Shown one piece after another: positions 46,877 through 59,627 of a stretch of 64,000 nt of DNA. The first letter of the stretch is position 1. Every line of letters begins with the position of its first letter. The stretch comes from Mycobacterium syngnathidarum (GTDB taxonomy: Bacteria > Actinomycetota > Actinomycetes > Mycobacteriales > Mycobacteriaceae): positions 62,001-126,000 of the forward strand of contig NZ_MLCL01000039.1 in NCBI RefSeq assembly GCF_001942625.1. Direction: 5' to 3'. The position numbers were made by a program, and so were the translations under genes. The notes beneath the pieces are model-generated. The model made no database searches. It was given only the letters and a program-made list of their open reading frames with translations, and was not told where the DNA came from.

Positions 46877-47950
46877 GTGAACGAGACTGCAACCAAGCCG
46901 ATTTCGGCTGAAGCATGGGTGGCCACCGCACTCGGTGATCCGGCGAAGGTCCTGGAACGTCAGACCGTGGAAGTCCGGGCGCCGGGCCCCGGCGAGGTGC
47001 GGGTGGCCGTACGGGCCTTCTGCCTGAACTTCAACGACATCGACGTGATCCAGGGCCGCTACACGACCATGCCGCTGCAGCCGCCGTTCATCCCCGGCAT
47101 GGAGGCCGTCGGCGTCGTCGAGAGCGCCGGCCTCGGCGCCGAGCACCTGGTGGGCAGGCGCATCGTGGGCATCCCGTCGATGGCCTTCGGCGGGTATGCC
47201 TCATATGCCATCGTCGACGCCGCAACCGCGCTCGAGCTCCCGGACTGGATCAGCGATGCCGACGGCGCCGCCCTGCACTATCCGTTCCATCTGGGCTGGT
47301 TCGCGCTCAAGGAGCGGGGCCGGCTCAAGCCCGGCGAGACGCTTCTGGTGCATGCGGCGGCCGGTGGAACCGGGTCGGGCGCGCTGGTGCTCGGCAAGGC
47401 GCTCGGTGCGCGCGTGATCGCCACCGCGGGCAGCGACGAGAAGCTCGAGTTCTGCCGGCAGCTCGGCGCCGACCACGCCGTCAACTACCGCAACGGTGAC
47501 TGGGTCGAGCAGGTCATGGACCTCACCTACGGCCGCGGCGTGGATGTCGCGTTCGACGCCGTGGGCGGCAGCGTCACCACCGCCACCTTCCGCTGCATGG
47601 GCCTCAACGGCCGGCATCTGATGGCCGGATTCGCCGAGGACATCGCGCTGGAGGACGGTGACTACATCTCGCCGCGGCCCATCGCCTACGGCAACTTCGA
47701 CGTGTGCGGGGTCTGCCTGGTCTACGTGACCGACCCGCTCGCGGTCCGCCGCACCCTCGGATTCAACTGGCCCGCCCGTTCCGAGGGGCTCGACGCTCAC
47801 GTCAAGCTGCTGGAAATGCTGCGCACCGGCGCGATCAGCACCGTGATCGGCGCCGAGGTGGCGTGGGCCGACCTGCCCGCACAACTGGAGCGGATGCAGG
47901 CGCGCCAGACCACGGGCCGCCTGGTGGTCACCACCGGCGCACACGATTGA
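46877..47950 (+). CDS. NADPH:quinone oxidoreductase family protein (zinc-less MDR)
   Basis: 357 residues, GTG 46877 (MNETATKPISAEAWVATALG) with GGAGGACC upstream. Quinone-oxidoreductase features: AFCLNFNDIDVIQGRY, PPFIPGMEAVGVVES, the nucleotide site LLVHAAAGGTGSGALVLGKA, and GADHAVNYRNGDWVEQV. No zinc-binding Cys lobe. Predicted cytosolic reduction of quinones or enones with NADPH. Regulated by the adjacent TetR through the palindrome. Confidence 0.87.
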   Translation: MNETATKPISAEAWVATALGDPAKVLERQTVEVRAPGPGEVRVAVRAFCLNFNDIDVIQGRYTTMPLQPPFIPGMEAVGVVESAGLGAEHLVGRRIVGIPSMAFGGYASYAIVDAATALELPDWISDADGAALHYPFHLGWFALKERGRLKPGETLLVHAAAGGTGSGALVLGKALGARVIATAGSDEKLEFCRQLGADHAVNYRNGDWVEQVMDLTYGRGVDVAFDAVGGSVTTATFRCMGLNGRHLMAGFAEDIALEDGDYISPRPIAYGNFDVCGVCLVYVTDPLAVRRTLGFNWPARSEGLDAHVKLLEMLRTGAISTVIGAEVAWADLPAQLERMQARQTTGRLVVTTGAHD

Positions 47951-48013
47951 GCCCTCACCTCCACAGGTAGGCTCGAGCCGCACGGCGGCGACGGGCCACC
48001 CATTGGAGGAGAC

Positions 48014-48940
48014 ATGGAAGGGCGCGCTGGATCTGGCGCGACTGGACTGACCCTGCCGGGTGCCGCCGAAGCCGACGAGGTCTTGGCGGCCCCCGACTGG
48101 GCGTCCCGAGCAGAATCACACCGGCGCCGCGCCGACGACTTCCTCACACCTCACCTGCGTCGCCAACACGCCGGAGAACCGCATCCGGTGTGGGATTTCC
48201 TGTTCACCTACTACAGCCTGCGCCCCCGGCAGCTGCGGCGATGGCACCCCGGTTTCGGGGTGGTGCTCGCCGGTGAGCGCGCCGCGGAATACCTGCAACG
48301 CACCGGATACGGCCGGCACCGCGACGGTGTCACGGTGCGGGCCGATTATCTGCGTTCCCGTGCCGAGACCGTCGGCTTCGTCGCGCGGTTGATGCGCGCG
48401 ACCGCGACGCGGGCGCCCCGAATGAACTGCTTCGGCCTCCACGAATGGGCCATGGTGTACCGAACTCCGCAGCTGCGCCACGACCGGGTTCCACTGCGCC
48501 TGGGCTCGGCCGGGACCGATGCCGTCGTCGAGTCAATGCCGTTGCGATGCAGCCACTTCGATGCGTTCCGCTTTTTCACCGACGCCGCCGTCGGCCGCAA
48601 CGACCGGCAACTGAGCCGCGAACAGCAGATCGACACCGAACAGCCCGGCTGTATCCATGCCGCGATGGACACCTACAAATGGGCCTACAAGCTCGGCCCG
48701 CTGGTGCCGTCGGCGTTGGTGCTGGATGCGCTCGATCTCGCGGCCGACGCGCGGGCACTCGATATGTGTGCCAGCCCATACGACTTGAAGCAGTATGGTT
48801 TCGAGCCGATCGCCATCGAAACACCGGCCGGGCGTGCCGAATACGTCAGGGCCCAACAGCGCATCGCCGAGCGGGCGGCTCCGTTGCGGGTCACTCTGGC
48901 AAACCGGTGTGAGCTGTTGCTCAGCAGACTGGACGGCTGA
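48014..48940 (+). CDS. uncharacterised protein, often labelled 3-methyladenine DNA glycosylase
   Basis: 308 residues, ATG 48014 after GGAGGAGAC. Segments: RADDFLTPHLRRQHAGEPHP, VWDFLFTYYSLRPRQLRRWH, NCFGLHEWAMVYRTPQLRH, and MDTYKWAYKLGPLVPSALVL. Actinobacterial homologues with the same WDFLFTYYS core carry the glycosylase label in databases by recall, but neither a HhH-GPD motif nor an AAG fold signature is visible. Treat as unknown function. Confidence 0.7.
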   Translation: MEGRAGSGATGLTLPGAAEADEVLAAPDWASRAESHRRRADDFLTPHLRRQHAGEPHPVWDFLFTYYSLRPRQLRRWHPGFGVVLAGERAAEYLQRTGYGRHRDGVTVRADYLRSRAETVGFVARLMRATATRAPRMNCFGLHEWAMVYRTPQLRHDRVPLRLGSAGTDAVVESMPLRCSHFDAFRFFTDAAVGRNDRQLSREQQIDTEQPGCIHAAMDTYKWAYKLGPLVPSALVLDALDLAADARALDMCASPYDLKQYGFEPIAIETPAGRAEYVRAQQRIAERAAPLRVTLANRCELLLSRLDG

Positions 48941-49018
48941 AAGGCCGACGTTACCAATGGGTAAGCTGGATAAACGGCAGGCATCGCACGGTGCCTGGAG
49001 CCGAGGGAGGAAACGCGC

Positions 49019-51250
49019 ATGACCAACCGCGTGACTGTCGGAAACCTGCGTGTCGCGCAGGCGCTGCACGACTTCATCACGAACGAGGCACTGCCGGGCA
49101 CCGGAGTCGATCCGGACAGCTTCTGGTCCGGTGTGGACAAGGTCGTCGCTGACCTCACCCCGAAAAACCAGGAACTGCTGGCCCGCCGCGACGATCTGCA
49201 GGCCCAGATCGACAAATGGCACCGCGCTCACGTGCTCGAGCCGGTCGACCCAGAGGCCTACAAGCAGTTCCTCACCGACATCGGCTACCTGCTGCCCGAA
49301 CCCGCCGACTTCACCGTCACCACCTCCGGTGTGGATGACGAGATCACCTCGACCGCCGGTCCCCAGCTCGTGGTGCCGATCCTCAATGCGCGGTTCGCGC
49401 TGAACGCCGCCAACGCGCGGTGGGGCTCGCTGTACGACGCGCTGTACGGCACCGACGTGATCAGTGAAGAGGCCGGCGCTGACAAGGGCACGGGCTACAA
49501 CAAGATCCGCGGCGACAAGGTCATCGCCTACGCCCGCAACTTCCTCGACGAGGCCGCACCGCTGGCGGCCGGCACCTGGGCCGAGGCCAAGGGTCTGAAG
49601 ATCGACGACGGCCAGCTTCTCGTGATCCAGGGGGACGACCCCGCCAAGTCCGATGACTCCTCGCGCGAGCGCTCGTCGGTCGGTCTGGCCACCCCGGAGC
49701 AGTTCGTCGGCTACACCGGCGAGCTGGGGCAGCCGCAGTGGTCGGTGCTGCTCAAGAACCACGGCCTGCACATCGAGATCCTGATCGACCCCGACTCCCC
49801 CATCGGCTCGACCGACGCCGCCGGCATCAAGGACGTCGTGCTGGAATCCGCGATCACCACGATCATGGACTTCGAGGACTCGGTGGCCGCCGTCGACGCC
49901 GAAGACAAGGTCCTGGGCTACCGCAACTGGCTGGGCTTGAACAAGGGCGACCTGGCCGAGGAGGTCAGCAAGGGCGGCAAGAGCTTCACCCGGGTGCTGA
50001 ACCCGGACCGGGTGTTCACCACGCCGGACGGCGAGGGTGAGCTGACCCTGCCCGGACGCAGCCTGCTGTTCGTTCGCAACGTCGGACACCTGATGACCAA
50101 CGATGCGATCGTGGATGCGGACGGCAACGAGATCCCCGAGGGCATCCAGGACGCTCTGTTCACCGGCCTGATCGCCATGCACGGGCTGAAGGACGAAGAG
50201 GCGAACGGCCCGTTGAAGAACAGCCGCACCGGCTCGGTCTACATCGTCAAGCCCAAGATGCACGGCCCTGACGAGGTTGCCTTCACCTGCGAGCTGTTCG
50301 GTCGCGTCGAAGATGTGCTCGGTCTGCCGAGCAGCACTCTCAAGGTCGGCATCATGGACGAGGAGCGCCGCACCACGGTCAACCTCAAGGCCTGCATCAA
50401 GGCCGCCGCCGATCGCGTGGTGTTCATCAACACCGGCTTCCTGGACCGCACCGGCGACGAGATCCACACCTCCATGGAGGCCGGCCCGATGATCCGCAAG
50501 GGCGCCATGAAGAGCCAGCCGTGGATCAAGGCCTACGAGGACAACAACGTCGATGTCGGCCTGGCCACCGGGCTGGCCGGAAAGGCGCAGATCGGCAAGG
50601 GCATGTGGGCCATGACCGATCTGATGGCCGACATGGTCGAGCAGAAGATCGGCCAGCCGAAGGCCGGCGCCACCACCGCCTGGGTGCCTTCGCCGACCGC
50701 CGCCACCCTGCACGCGATGCACTACCACCAGGTCGACGTCGAAGCCGTGCAGAAGGAGCTGGCCGGCAAGAAGCGCGCCACTCTCGAAGAGCTGCTGACG
50801 ATCCCGCTCGCGGACTCCTCCCTGTCGTGGTCGCCTGAGGAGATCCATGAAGAGGTGGACAACAACTGCCAGTCGATCCTGGGCTACGTGGTCCGCTGGA
50901 TCGATGCCGGTGTCGGCTGTTCGAAGGTGCCCGACATTCACAATGTCGCACTGATGGAGGACCGCGCCACACTGCGGATCTCGAGCCAGCTGCTGGCCAA
51001 CTGGCTGCGCCACGGCATCATCACCGAAGAGGACGTCAAGGCCAGCCTGCGCCGGATGGCCGCGGTCGTCGACGAGCAGAACGCCGGGGATCCGGACTAT
51101 TTGGCCATGGCCCCCAACCCGGATGACAGCATCGCGTTCGGAGCGGCGCAGGAGTTGATCCTGTCCGGCGCCCAGCAGCCCAACGGTTACACCGAGCCGA
51201 TCCTGCACCGACGCCGCCGCGAGTTCAAAGCGAGCACCGCCGGTAAGTGA
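49019..51250 (+). CDS. glcB: malate synthase G
   Basis: 743 residues, ATG 49019 after GGGAGGA. Single-chain malate synthase of the large G class: [20 protein letters not shown], the glyoxylate/Mg2+ region [58 protein letters not shown], and [19 protein letters not shown]. Condenses glyoxylate and acetyl-CoA to malate in the glyoxylate shunt, enabling growth on fatty acids. M. tuberculosis GlcB is Rv1837c. Isocitrate lyase is not in this window. Confidence 0.97.
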   Translation: MTNRVTVGNLRVAQALHDFITNEALPGTGVDPDSFWSGVDKVVADLTPKNQELLARRDDLQAQIDKWHRAHVLEPVDPEAYKQFLTDIGYLLPEPADFTVTTSGVDDEITSTAGPQLVVPILNARFALNAANARWGSLYDALYGTDVISEEAGADKGTGYNKIRGDKVIAYARNFLDEAAPLAAGTWAEAKGLKIDDGQLLVIQGDDPAKSDDSSRERSSVGLATPEQFVGYTGELGQPQWSVLLKNHGLHIEILIDPDSPIGSTDAAGIKDVVLESAITTIMDFEDSVAAVDAEDKVLGYRNWLGLNKGDLAEEVSKGGKSFTRVLNPDRVFTTPDGEGELTLPGRSLLFVRNVGHLMTNDAIVDADGNEIPEGIQDALFTGLIAMHGLKDEEANGPLKNSRTGSVYIVKPKMHGPDEVAFTCELFGRVEDVLGLPSSTLKVGIMDEERRTTVNLKACIKAAADRVVFINTGFLDRTGDEIHTSMEAGPMIRKGAMKSQPWIKAYEDNNVDVGLATGLAGKAQIGKGMWAMTDLMADMVEQKIGQPKAGATTAWVPSPTAATLHAMHYHQVDVEAVQKELAGKKRATLEELLTIPLADSSLSWSPEEIHEEVDNNCQSILGYVVRWIDAGVGCSKVPDIHNVALMEDRATLRISSQLLANWLRHGIITEEDVKASLRRMAAVVDEQNAGDPDYLAMAPNPDDSIAFGAAQELILSGAQQPNGYTEPILHRRRREFKASTAGK

Positions 51251-51305
51251 TTAGACTGCGGCGGGTCCGGATGACTAGTCGGCGCGAGACGTACAGGGGT
51301 TAGGA

Positions 51306-53489
51306 ATGGGCAGGCACAGCATTCCCGACCCCGAGGATGCCGCGGACGAGCCGCACGTCGGCGAGTCCGGTTATCAGCCCGATCGCGGATACCGGGAGCC
51401 CCCGGCATACCGGGCCGAGCCCGACTACCGCGCACCCCGGTATGCCGACGGCGACGACGGCTACGAGTCGGACTATCGCGAGCCATACGCGGAAAACGAC
51501 GAGACGGAATACCTCGAGGCGCAGTACGACGACGGCGAGTACGACGAAGGCGACGGCTTCGACGACGAGTACGTCGACGAGTACCGCGGCGGCTACGCCG
51601 ACGAGTACGACCCGGAATACGACCCCGAGTACTCCGGGGCGTTTTCCGACGGCGACTTCGCCGATGAGCAGCCGACCACGCAGTTCGGCGCCGTGTCCGA
51701 ACCACCGCCGCCGTCCACTCCGACGAGCCGCCAGCGCGCCGACTGGGACGGTGAGTGGACCGGCAGCCACCGCGCTGTCGAGTCCGGGCGCCGAGGTGTC
51801 AGCATCGGCGTGATCGTCACCCTGGTCACCGTGGTGGCCCTGGTCGGCGCGGTCATCCTGTGGAAGTTCTTCGGTGACGTCCTGGCCGGACGCAGCGACG
51901 CCGCCGCCGCGCGGTGTGTCGACGGCGAACTCGGGGTCGCCGTGATCGCCGACCCGACCATCTCGACGCACATCGAGGGACTGGCCAATACGTACAACGA
52001 GTCGGTCAGCCCCGTCGGCGACCGCTGCGTCAAGGTACGCGTGCAGTCGGCCGAATCAGACCGTGTGGTCAGCGGTTTCGCCAATGCGTGGCCGAGCGAA
52101 CTCGGCGACCGTCCGGCACTGTGGATCCCGGCCAGCAGCATCGCCGCGGCGCGGCTGGAGGCCACCGCGGGCGCCAAGACCGTCAGCGACAGCCGCTCGC
52201 TGGTCACCTCACCGGTTCTGCTCGCGGTCCGTCCGCAGCTCAAGGAAGCTCTGGCACAACAGACCTGGGCCACCCTGCCACAACTGCAGAACAGCCCGGC
52301 CGCGATGAACGCGCTCAAGCTTCCCGGTTGGGGCACGCTCAAACTCGCGCTGCCGACGCACAGTAACGGCGATGCCGCTTCTCTGGCCGCCGAGGCCGTC
52401 GCCGCGGCTTCGGCGCCTTCGGGCGCACCGGCGACCTCGGGGATAAGCGGTGCCACCAGCTTGCTGCGCGGGCAACCCAAACTCGATGACAGCCAGCTGG
52501 GAACCGCCATGGACGCGCTGCTCAACGCCTCCGATCCGGCGACGGCGCCGGTGCACGCGGTGGCCACCACTGAACAGCAGATCTTCCAGCGGGGAACCTC
52601 GCTCGACGATGCCAAGTCCGCCCTCGCCGGGTGGCTGCCACCCGGCCCGACCGCCACCGCCGATTATCCGACGGTTCTGCTGTCCGGGGACTGGCTGGAG
52701 AAGGAACAGGTCACGGCGGCCAGCGAGTTCGCCCGCTATCTGCGCAAGCCCGAGCAGCTCGCCGAACTCGCCAAAGCCGGGTTCCGGGCGGAGGGCACGA
52801 CACCTCCGTCCAGCGATGTCACCGACTTCAGCCAGCTGGCCGCACCGTTGTCGATCGGTGACAACACCGCGCGCGTGACGTTGGCCAACGCAACGGCCGC
52901 GCCGACGGGAAGCTCCGCGGTCACCATCATGCTCGACCAGTCGATGCCGACCGAGGAGGGCGGCAAGTCCCGGCTGGCCAACGTGGTGGCCGCGCTCAAC
53001 AACCGGCTCAAGGCATTGCCCGACACCGCGTCGGTCGGCCTGTGGACCTTCGACGGCACCGAAGGGCGCTCGGAGGTTTCCACGGGACCGCTGGCCGAAC
53101 CGGTGAGCGGTCAGCGTCGCTCCGATGAGTTGACCTCGACGCTCGACGACCAGTCCGCTTCGGGCGGCGGTGCGGTGTCGTTCACCACACTGCGGATGAT
53201 CTACAACGAGGCGCTGTCGAAATACCGTGAGGGCCAGACTAATTCGATTCTGGTGATCACCACCGGGCCGCACACCGATCAGAGCCTGGACGGGCCTGGG
53301 CTGCAGGAGTTCATCCGGGGCGCCTTCGACCCGGCGCGCCCGATCGCGGTGAACGTGATCGATTTCGGCAGCGGCTCGGACCGGGCCACCTGGGAAGCCG
53401 TCGCACAGGCGAGCAGTGGCAACTACCAACACGTGGCCAGCTCGGCTTCACCCGAGCTGACCACCGCCGTCAACACGATGCTGGGCTGA
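51306..53489 (+). CDS. substrate-binding and VWA domain membrane protein (Rv1836c-like)
   Basis: 727 residues, ATG 51306. The N-terminal 150 residues are acidic and Tyr-rich with repeated DEY/PEY units, predicted disordered and cytosolic. One transmembrane helix follows (VSIGVIVTLVTVVALVGAVI, ~165-185), then an extracytoplasmic solute-binding-like domain (LGVAVIADPTISTHIEGLAN) and a C-terminal VWA domain (~540-727). The VWA MIDAS start is MLDQSMP, so the second Ser of DxSxS is missing and metal binding may be weak. No function is established; a cell-envelope role is likely. Confidence 0.82.
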   Translation: MGRHSIPDPEDAADEPHVGESGYQPDRGYREPPAYRAEPDYRAPRYADGDDGYESDYREPYAENDETEYLEAQYDDGEYDEGDGFDDEYVDEYRGGYADEYDPEYDPEYSGAFSDGDFADEQPTTQFGAVSEPPPPSTPTSRQRADWDGEWTGSHRAVESGRRGVSIGVIVTLVTVVALVGAVILWKFFGDVLAGRSDAAAARCVDGELGVAVIADPTISTHIEGLANTYNESVSPVGDRCVKVRVQSAESDRVVSGFANAWPSELGDRPALWIPASSIAAARLEATAGAKTVSDSRSLVTSPVLLAVRPQLKEALAQQTWATLPQLQNSPAAMNALKLPGWGTLKLALPTHSNGDAASLAAEAVAAASAPSGAPATSGISGATSLLRGQPKLDDSQLGTAMDALLNASDPATAPVHAVATTEQQIFQRGTSLDDAKSALAGWLPPGPTATADYPTVLLSGDWLEKEQVTAASEFARYLRKPEQLAELAKAGFRAEGTTPPSSDVTDFSQLAAPLSIGDNTARVTLANATAAPTGSSAVTIMLDQSMPTEEGGKSRLANVVAALNNRLKALPDTASVGLWTFDGTEGRSEVSTGPLAEPVSGQRRSDELTSTLDDQSASGGGAVSFTTLRMIYNEALSKYREGQTNSILVITTGPHTDQSLDGPGLQEFIRGAFDPARPIAVNVIDFGSGSDRATWEAVAQASSGNYQHVASSASPELTTAVNTMLG

Positions 53490-53525
53490 CCCGCCGCGCC
53501 GCAGCCGGCCGTCGGAACGCCTGAG

Positions 53526-56357
<2,832 letters not shown>

Positions 56358-56399
56358 GACACTCTCCTGGGGCGCAGACGTGCTCGGACGTCGTGGCAG

Positions 56400-56612
56400 T
56401 CCCTCTCCCTCTGTCGTCGACCCGGTCCGGGCGCCTGAGAGATTCAGCCCCGGTACAGGACTTTTCCCCATGGGCGGGTGCCCATGGGGCACCACTTTCC
56501 AGAGGCATCGGGGCCTGGCGCGGTCCTGGGTGCCTGAGAGGTTGACGGAGAGGTGTTGCTCCTTCGGCGTCCGTGACTGGCTGTCACGAAGCTCTCCCGC
56601 ACAAGGGCGATG
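56400..56612 (-). promoter_or_regulatory. tandem glycine riboswitch upstream of gcvP
   Basis: Read on the minus strand. Aptamer 1 has GCGGGAGAGC (56600-56591), CCGAAGGAGCAA and ACCTCTCAGGCACCC. Aptamer 2 has P1 arms CCTCTG (56505-56500) and CAGAGG (56413-56408), the conserved core GAATCTCTCAGGCGCC, and a long insert hairpin CCCCATGGGC with GCCCATGGGG. These are the hallmark sequences of glycine-binding tandem aptamers. About 45-50 bases separate the second aptamer from the gcvP GTG, room for an expression platform. Glycine binding normally turns gcv genes on. Confidence 0.9.
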
Positions 56613-56650
56613 CGCCGGCAATTCTACCGGCCGGGCACCGATATCGGCGA

Positions 56651-56702
56651 ACAGACGCAGCGCTGCCCCTCGACCGCGGTCGAGGGGCAGCTACGTGTCT
56701 GT
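56651..56702. terminator. perfect palindromic hairpin terminator after resR
   Basis: A 30-bp perfect palindrome, GCTGCCCCTCGACCG followed by its complement, spans 56662-56691 with outer arms ACAGAC (56651) and GTCTGT (56697-56702). It separates resR (ending 56716) from the gcvP riboswitch on the same strand, so it isolates the riboswitch transcript. Also usable in the other direction. Confidence 0.7.
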
Positions 56703-56715
56703 TGGCGGGAGGAAG

Positions 56716-57336
56716 TCAGCCGATCTTGCGGTCGCGGCTTTTGCGACGCGACGCCAACTCGTCCTCGGGTGAGGCGATGGACTCCCCGCCGTCGGCGCGC
56801 TCGCCCGGGAAGTCGGCGATGGTGCCGGTCAGCTCGCGCATGGCGCCCGACACCGCGATGCCGAACACACCCTGGCCGCCCTGCAGCAGGTCGACGACCT
56901 CTTCGGCCGAGGTGCACTCGTAGACCGTGGTGCCGTCGGAGAACAGGGTGATGTTGGCCAGATCCTGCACGCCGCGCTGACGCAGGTGGTCGACCGCGAC
57001 CCGGATGTTGTGCAACGAGATGCCGGTGTCCAGCAGGCGCTTGACGATCTTGAGGACCAGGACGTCCTTGAACGAGTACAGGCGCTGACTACCCGATCCG
57101 GCGGCGCTCCTGATGGAGGGAACCACCAGTGAGGTGCGGGCCCAGTAATCGAGCTGACGGTAGGTGATACCGGCGATCTGGCAGGCGCTGGGACCGCGGT
57201 AACCCACCAGCTCGTCGGGCACGGAGTCGTCGGGGAACAACCCGCCTTGCACGGGTTCGCCGGCCGGCCTGACGGGCGGCTCCGCGCCGCTCCCGGTGGT
57301 CAGATCCAACTCTTCCTGCCGTGGCGTGTCACCCAC
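56716..57336 (-). CDS. resR: MerR family regulator ResR/McdR (Rv1830-like)
   Basis: 206 residues from GTG 57336 (MGDTPRQEELDLTTGSGAEP) after GAGAGGA; the frame extension to 57405 is not used. MerR HTH SACQIAGITYRQLDYWARTS and VVPSIRSAAGSGSQRLYSF. The C-terminal part contains TVYECTSAEEVVDLLQGGQG. M. tuberculosis Rv1830 (ResR) controls cell growth and division genes and is under selection in clinical isolates with altered antibiotic recovery (recall). 255 bases of upstream sequence should contain its promoter; no other gene was seen there. Confidence 0.9.
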   Translation of the reverse strand: MGDTPRQEELDLTTGSGAEPPVRPAGEPVQGGLFPDDSVPDELVGYRGPSACQIAGITYRQLDYWARTSLVVPSIRSAAGSGSQRLYSFKDVLVLKIVKRLLDTGISLHNIRVAVDHLRQRGVQDLANITLFSDGTTVYECTSAEEVVDLLQGGQGVFGIAVSGAMRELTGTIADFPGERADGGESIASPEDELASRRKSRDRKIG

Positions 57337-57591
57337 TGTGAATCCTCTCGCCGTTCGAACTCGCCCGCACCGCACTGCCATGTCCTGCAACGCGGCAATC
57401 TTCAACGCGACGGTTTGCTGCGAACTCGAATGTGTCGAGCATACGCTTCCCGCCGAGCCCTGATTGCCCGCTGCGAAGAAAGTATGGGGCCCGAATTCCC
57501 GCCCGATTGTCTCCCGCGCCGCGTGTCGACTCCGGTATACCCACTTGAGACGTACCCGTGATCTGCGACTGAACAGCGGCGCCGGCGTCGG

Positions 57592-58086
57592 TCATGTCGC
57601 CTTGAAGTCGTCCGGCGAAACGCTGTCGAGGAACTCCTTGAACTTCTCCACCTCGTCCTCACGCACGGTTCCGGCGGCCTCGTCGTCGTTCTCGTCGGGA
57701 ATAAGCAGGCCGGCCTCGGCCAGCACCGCCTCCTCGACATAGATCGGGACGCCGACCCGCAAGGCGATCGCCACCGAGTCCGACGGCCGGGCTGAGACCT
57801 TGATGTCGCGGTCGAAGATCAGGTCGGCGTAGAAAGTGCCTTCTTGAAGGTCGACGATCCGCACCTCTTTGAGCGAATGGCCAAGGGCGGTAATGACATC
57901 TCGGATCAAGTCGTGGGTGAGGGGCCGGGTGGGCTCTACGCCCTGCTGCTCCAGCGCGATCGCTGCAGCCTCCGACTGCCCGATCCAGATCGGCAGGTAG
58001 CGGTCACCGTTGGACTCCCGCAAAAGCAACACGGGTTGGTTCTGCGGCTGTTCCACCCGAATGCCGACCACGCGAACCTCAGCCAT
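57592..58086 (-). CDS. bifunctional nuclease (BFN) domain protein (Rv1829-like)
   Basis: 164 residues from ATG 58086 (MAEVRVVGIRVEQPQNQPVL); extension to 58191 rejected. DUF151/BFN core: LLRESNGDRYLPIWIGQSEA, LTHDLIRDVITALGHSLKEV, and the acid cluster KVSARPSDSVAIALRVGVPI. Plant BFN1 homologues cut RNA and DNA, while bacterial members are structurally known but of uncertain activity. Flanked by two MerR genes, an order kept across mycobacteria. Confidence 0.9.
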   Translation of the reverse strand: MAEVRVVGIRVEQPQNQPVLLLRESNGDRYLPIWIGQSEAAAIALEQQGVEPTRPLTHDLIRDVITALGHSLKEVRIVDLQEGTFYADLIFDRDIKVSARPSDSVAIALRVGVPIYVEEAVLAEAGLLIPDENDDEAAGTVREDEVEKFKEFLDSVSPDDFKAT

Positions 58087-58205
58087 CTGTGCCTGCCCTC
58101 CGCACCGCCGTGCCGTTTCGTCGAATCTTCGTCCGTCGCGCAGTCCGCCTCCCGTAGCCAGGAGTCCCGACTCAGACGAACTGGCCGTCAAAACGAGTCT
58201 AGTCC

Positions 58206-58955
58206 TCAGCGATCCAGAACGTCGCGTACGGCGGACTTGATCAAAGACGTGTGCAACGTGATCGCCAGGGCGGCCACTTCACGGGCCAGGTCGTCGGCCC
58301 GGTCGCGGGCTCCGGCCTTGCCCGCCTTGCCCACTGGGCCTGCGATCTGGGCGATCAGGTCGGATTGCCGATCCGCCGCCGAGCGGAACGCCCGCAGGTG
58401 CCGGGGCTCGACGCCGTAGTCGCCGAGGGCCCGTGCGCACTGGGCGATCACCACGGAATGTTCGTCGAAAAACCCAGCCGGCCCGGCAGTGATGATGCCG
58501 TTGCGCAACAACGCCCCCAGCATCTCTTCATCGATGCCAGACCGAGTCAACAGGTCTTCCCGGGACAACCGGACCTGGGTCGGCGCCACCGCCGAAACCC
58601 CGGCGGCGCCGTCCGGCCCCTCGGCGCCCTCGGACACCGGCACCAGACGAGGCACCCCATAGGTGGTGGACCCGGCCTGGGGCAGCTCGCCGTCGGGTTG
58701 AGCGTCCAGCTGCGCCTTGATCACCTTCAGTGGCAGGTACTGGTCACGCTGCGCGGTCAGGATGAACCGCAGCCGCGCACAGTCGTACGCGGTGAACCGC
58801 CGGTATCCCGACGCGGTCCGCTGCGGCGTCACCAGCCCCTCGGCCTCGAGGAACCGGATCTTGGAGATGCTGACGTCCGGGAAGTCACCCCGGAGCAGGT
58901 CCAAGACTGCACCGATCGACATCCCGGCCAGTGCAGGTCTGTCGGGGGCAGTCAT
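58206..58955 (-). CDS. MerR family regulator (Rv1828-like)
   Basis: 249 residues, ATG 58955. Winged HTH with [40 protein letters not shown] and [20 protein letters not shown]. The C-terminal part is helical ([20 protein letters not shown]). Corresponds to Rv1828, an unusual MerR protein with a conserved YRRFT motif. Four bases after garA, so cotranscribed. Confidence 0.92.
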   Translation of the reverse strand: MTAPDRPALAGMSIGAVLDLLRGDFPDVSISKIRFLEAEGLVTPQRTASGYRRFTAYDCARLRFILTAQRDQYLPLKVIKAQLDAQPDGELPQAGSTTYGVPRLVPVSEGAEGPDGAAGVSAVAPTQVRLSREDLLTRSGIDEEMLGALLRNGIITAGPAGFFDEHSVVIAQCARALGDYGVEPRHLRAFRSAADRQSDLIAQIAGPVGKAGKAGARDRADDLAREVAALAITLHTSLIKSAVRDVLDR

Positions 58956-58958
58956 GGG

Positions 58959-59438
58959 CTAGCTGGTCTGGCTGCTGTCGTCGTCAGAACGGGGACCGGT
59001 GAGGAACACCAGGCGGAACTTCCCGATCTGCACCTCGTCGCCGTTGGCGAGCACTGCCGAGTCGACCGGCTCGCGGTTGACGTATGTCCCGTTGAGGCTG
59101 CCGACATCGACAACCTGAAACTCGCCGCTCTCCAGCCGGAACTCGGCGTGCCGACGGCTCACCGTCACGTCATCGAGAAAAATGTCGCTGTCCGGGTGAC
59201 GCCCCGCCGAGGTGGTCGGCTGATCGAGCAGAAAACGCGATCCGGCATTCGGTCCGCGCTTGACGACGAGCAATGCCGAACCCGCGGGCAGGCCCTCGAC
59301 ACCGGAAACGGCACCTTCGGTACCGGCCGTTGCGGGCGCGTCCAGTTCGTTCAGAAAGTCCGCACGGAATACCGATGTGGTCTCTACCGTCACGTCTTCC
59401 GACTGGTCGGCCCCCAAATTGCTGTCCTTGTCCGTCAC
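58959..59438 (-). CDS. garA: FHA-domain glutamate-metabolism regulator GarA (OdhI)
   Basis: 159 residues, ATG 59438. The N-terminal phospho-site ETTSVFR has Thr20/Thr21, the PknG/PknB targets in M. tuberculosis GarA. The FHA domain shows SAGRHPDSDIFLDDVTVSRR, HAEFRLESGEF and SLNGTYVNREPV. Unphosphorylated GarA inhibits 2-oxoglutarate decarboxylase and glutamate dehydrogenase; phosphorylation makes its FHA domain bind its own tail and releases them. The neighbouring gcvH links it to glycine/one-carbon use. Confidence 0.96.
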   Translation of the reverse strand: MTDKDSNLGADQSEDVTVETTSVFRADFLNELDAPATAGTEGAVSGVEGLPAGSALLVVKRGPNAGSRFLLDQPTTSAGRHPDSDIFLDDVTVSRRHAEFRLESGEFQVVDVGSLNGTYVNREPVDSAVLANGDEVQIGKFRLVFLTGPRSDDDSSQTS

Positions 59439-59627
59439 CCGCTGCTCCTCACTGGCTGCTGTGGCGTTGCCCGGCGTGGCCCCAGCCCATCGTCGGTCTC
59501 ACGTCGACCGTACCGCGCATCAGGCATCATTGGGTCCACCACCGCCGGATCCGATGGGGAAGATATCTGCGCGCCGGGTACGGCCCAACCGGTCCTGGCG
59601 ACCGGCCCACGAAACCCTAACAACTCC

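Noticed and set aside
48533..51208. 891-codon open frame on the minus strand opposite glcB
   Set aside because: GC-driven antisense shadow of malate synthase; no motif, no ribosome-binding site.
56358..56621. N-terminal extension of gcvP
   Set aside because: The frame is open but consists of riboswitch sequence; protein similarity starts at residue [15 protein letters not shown] from GTG 56357.
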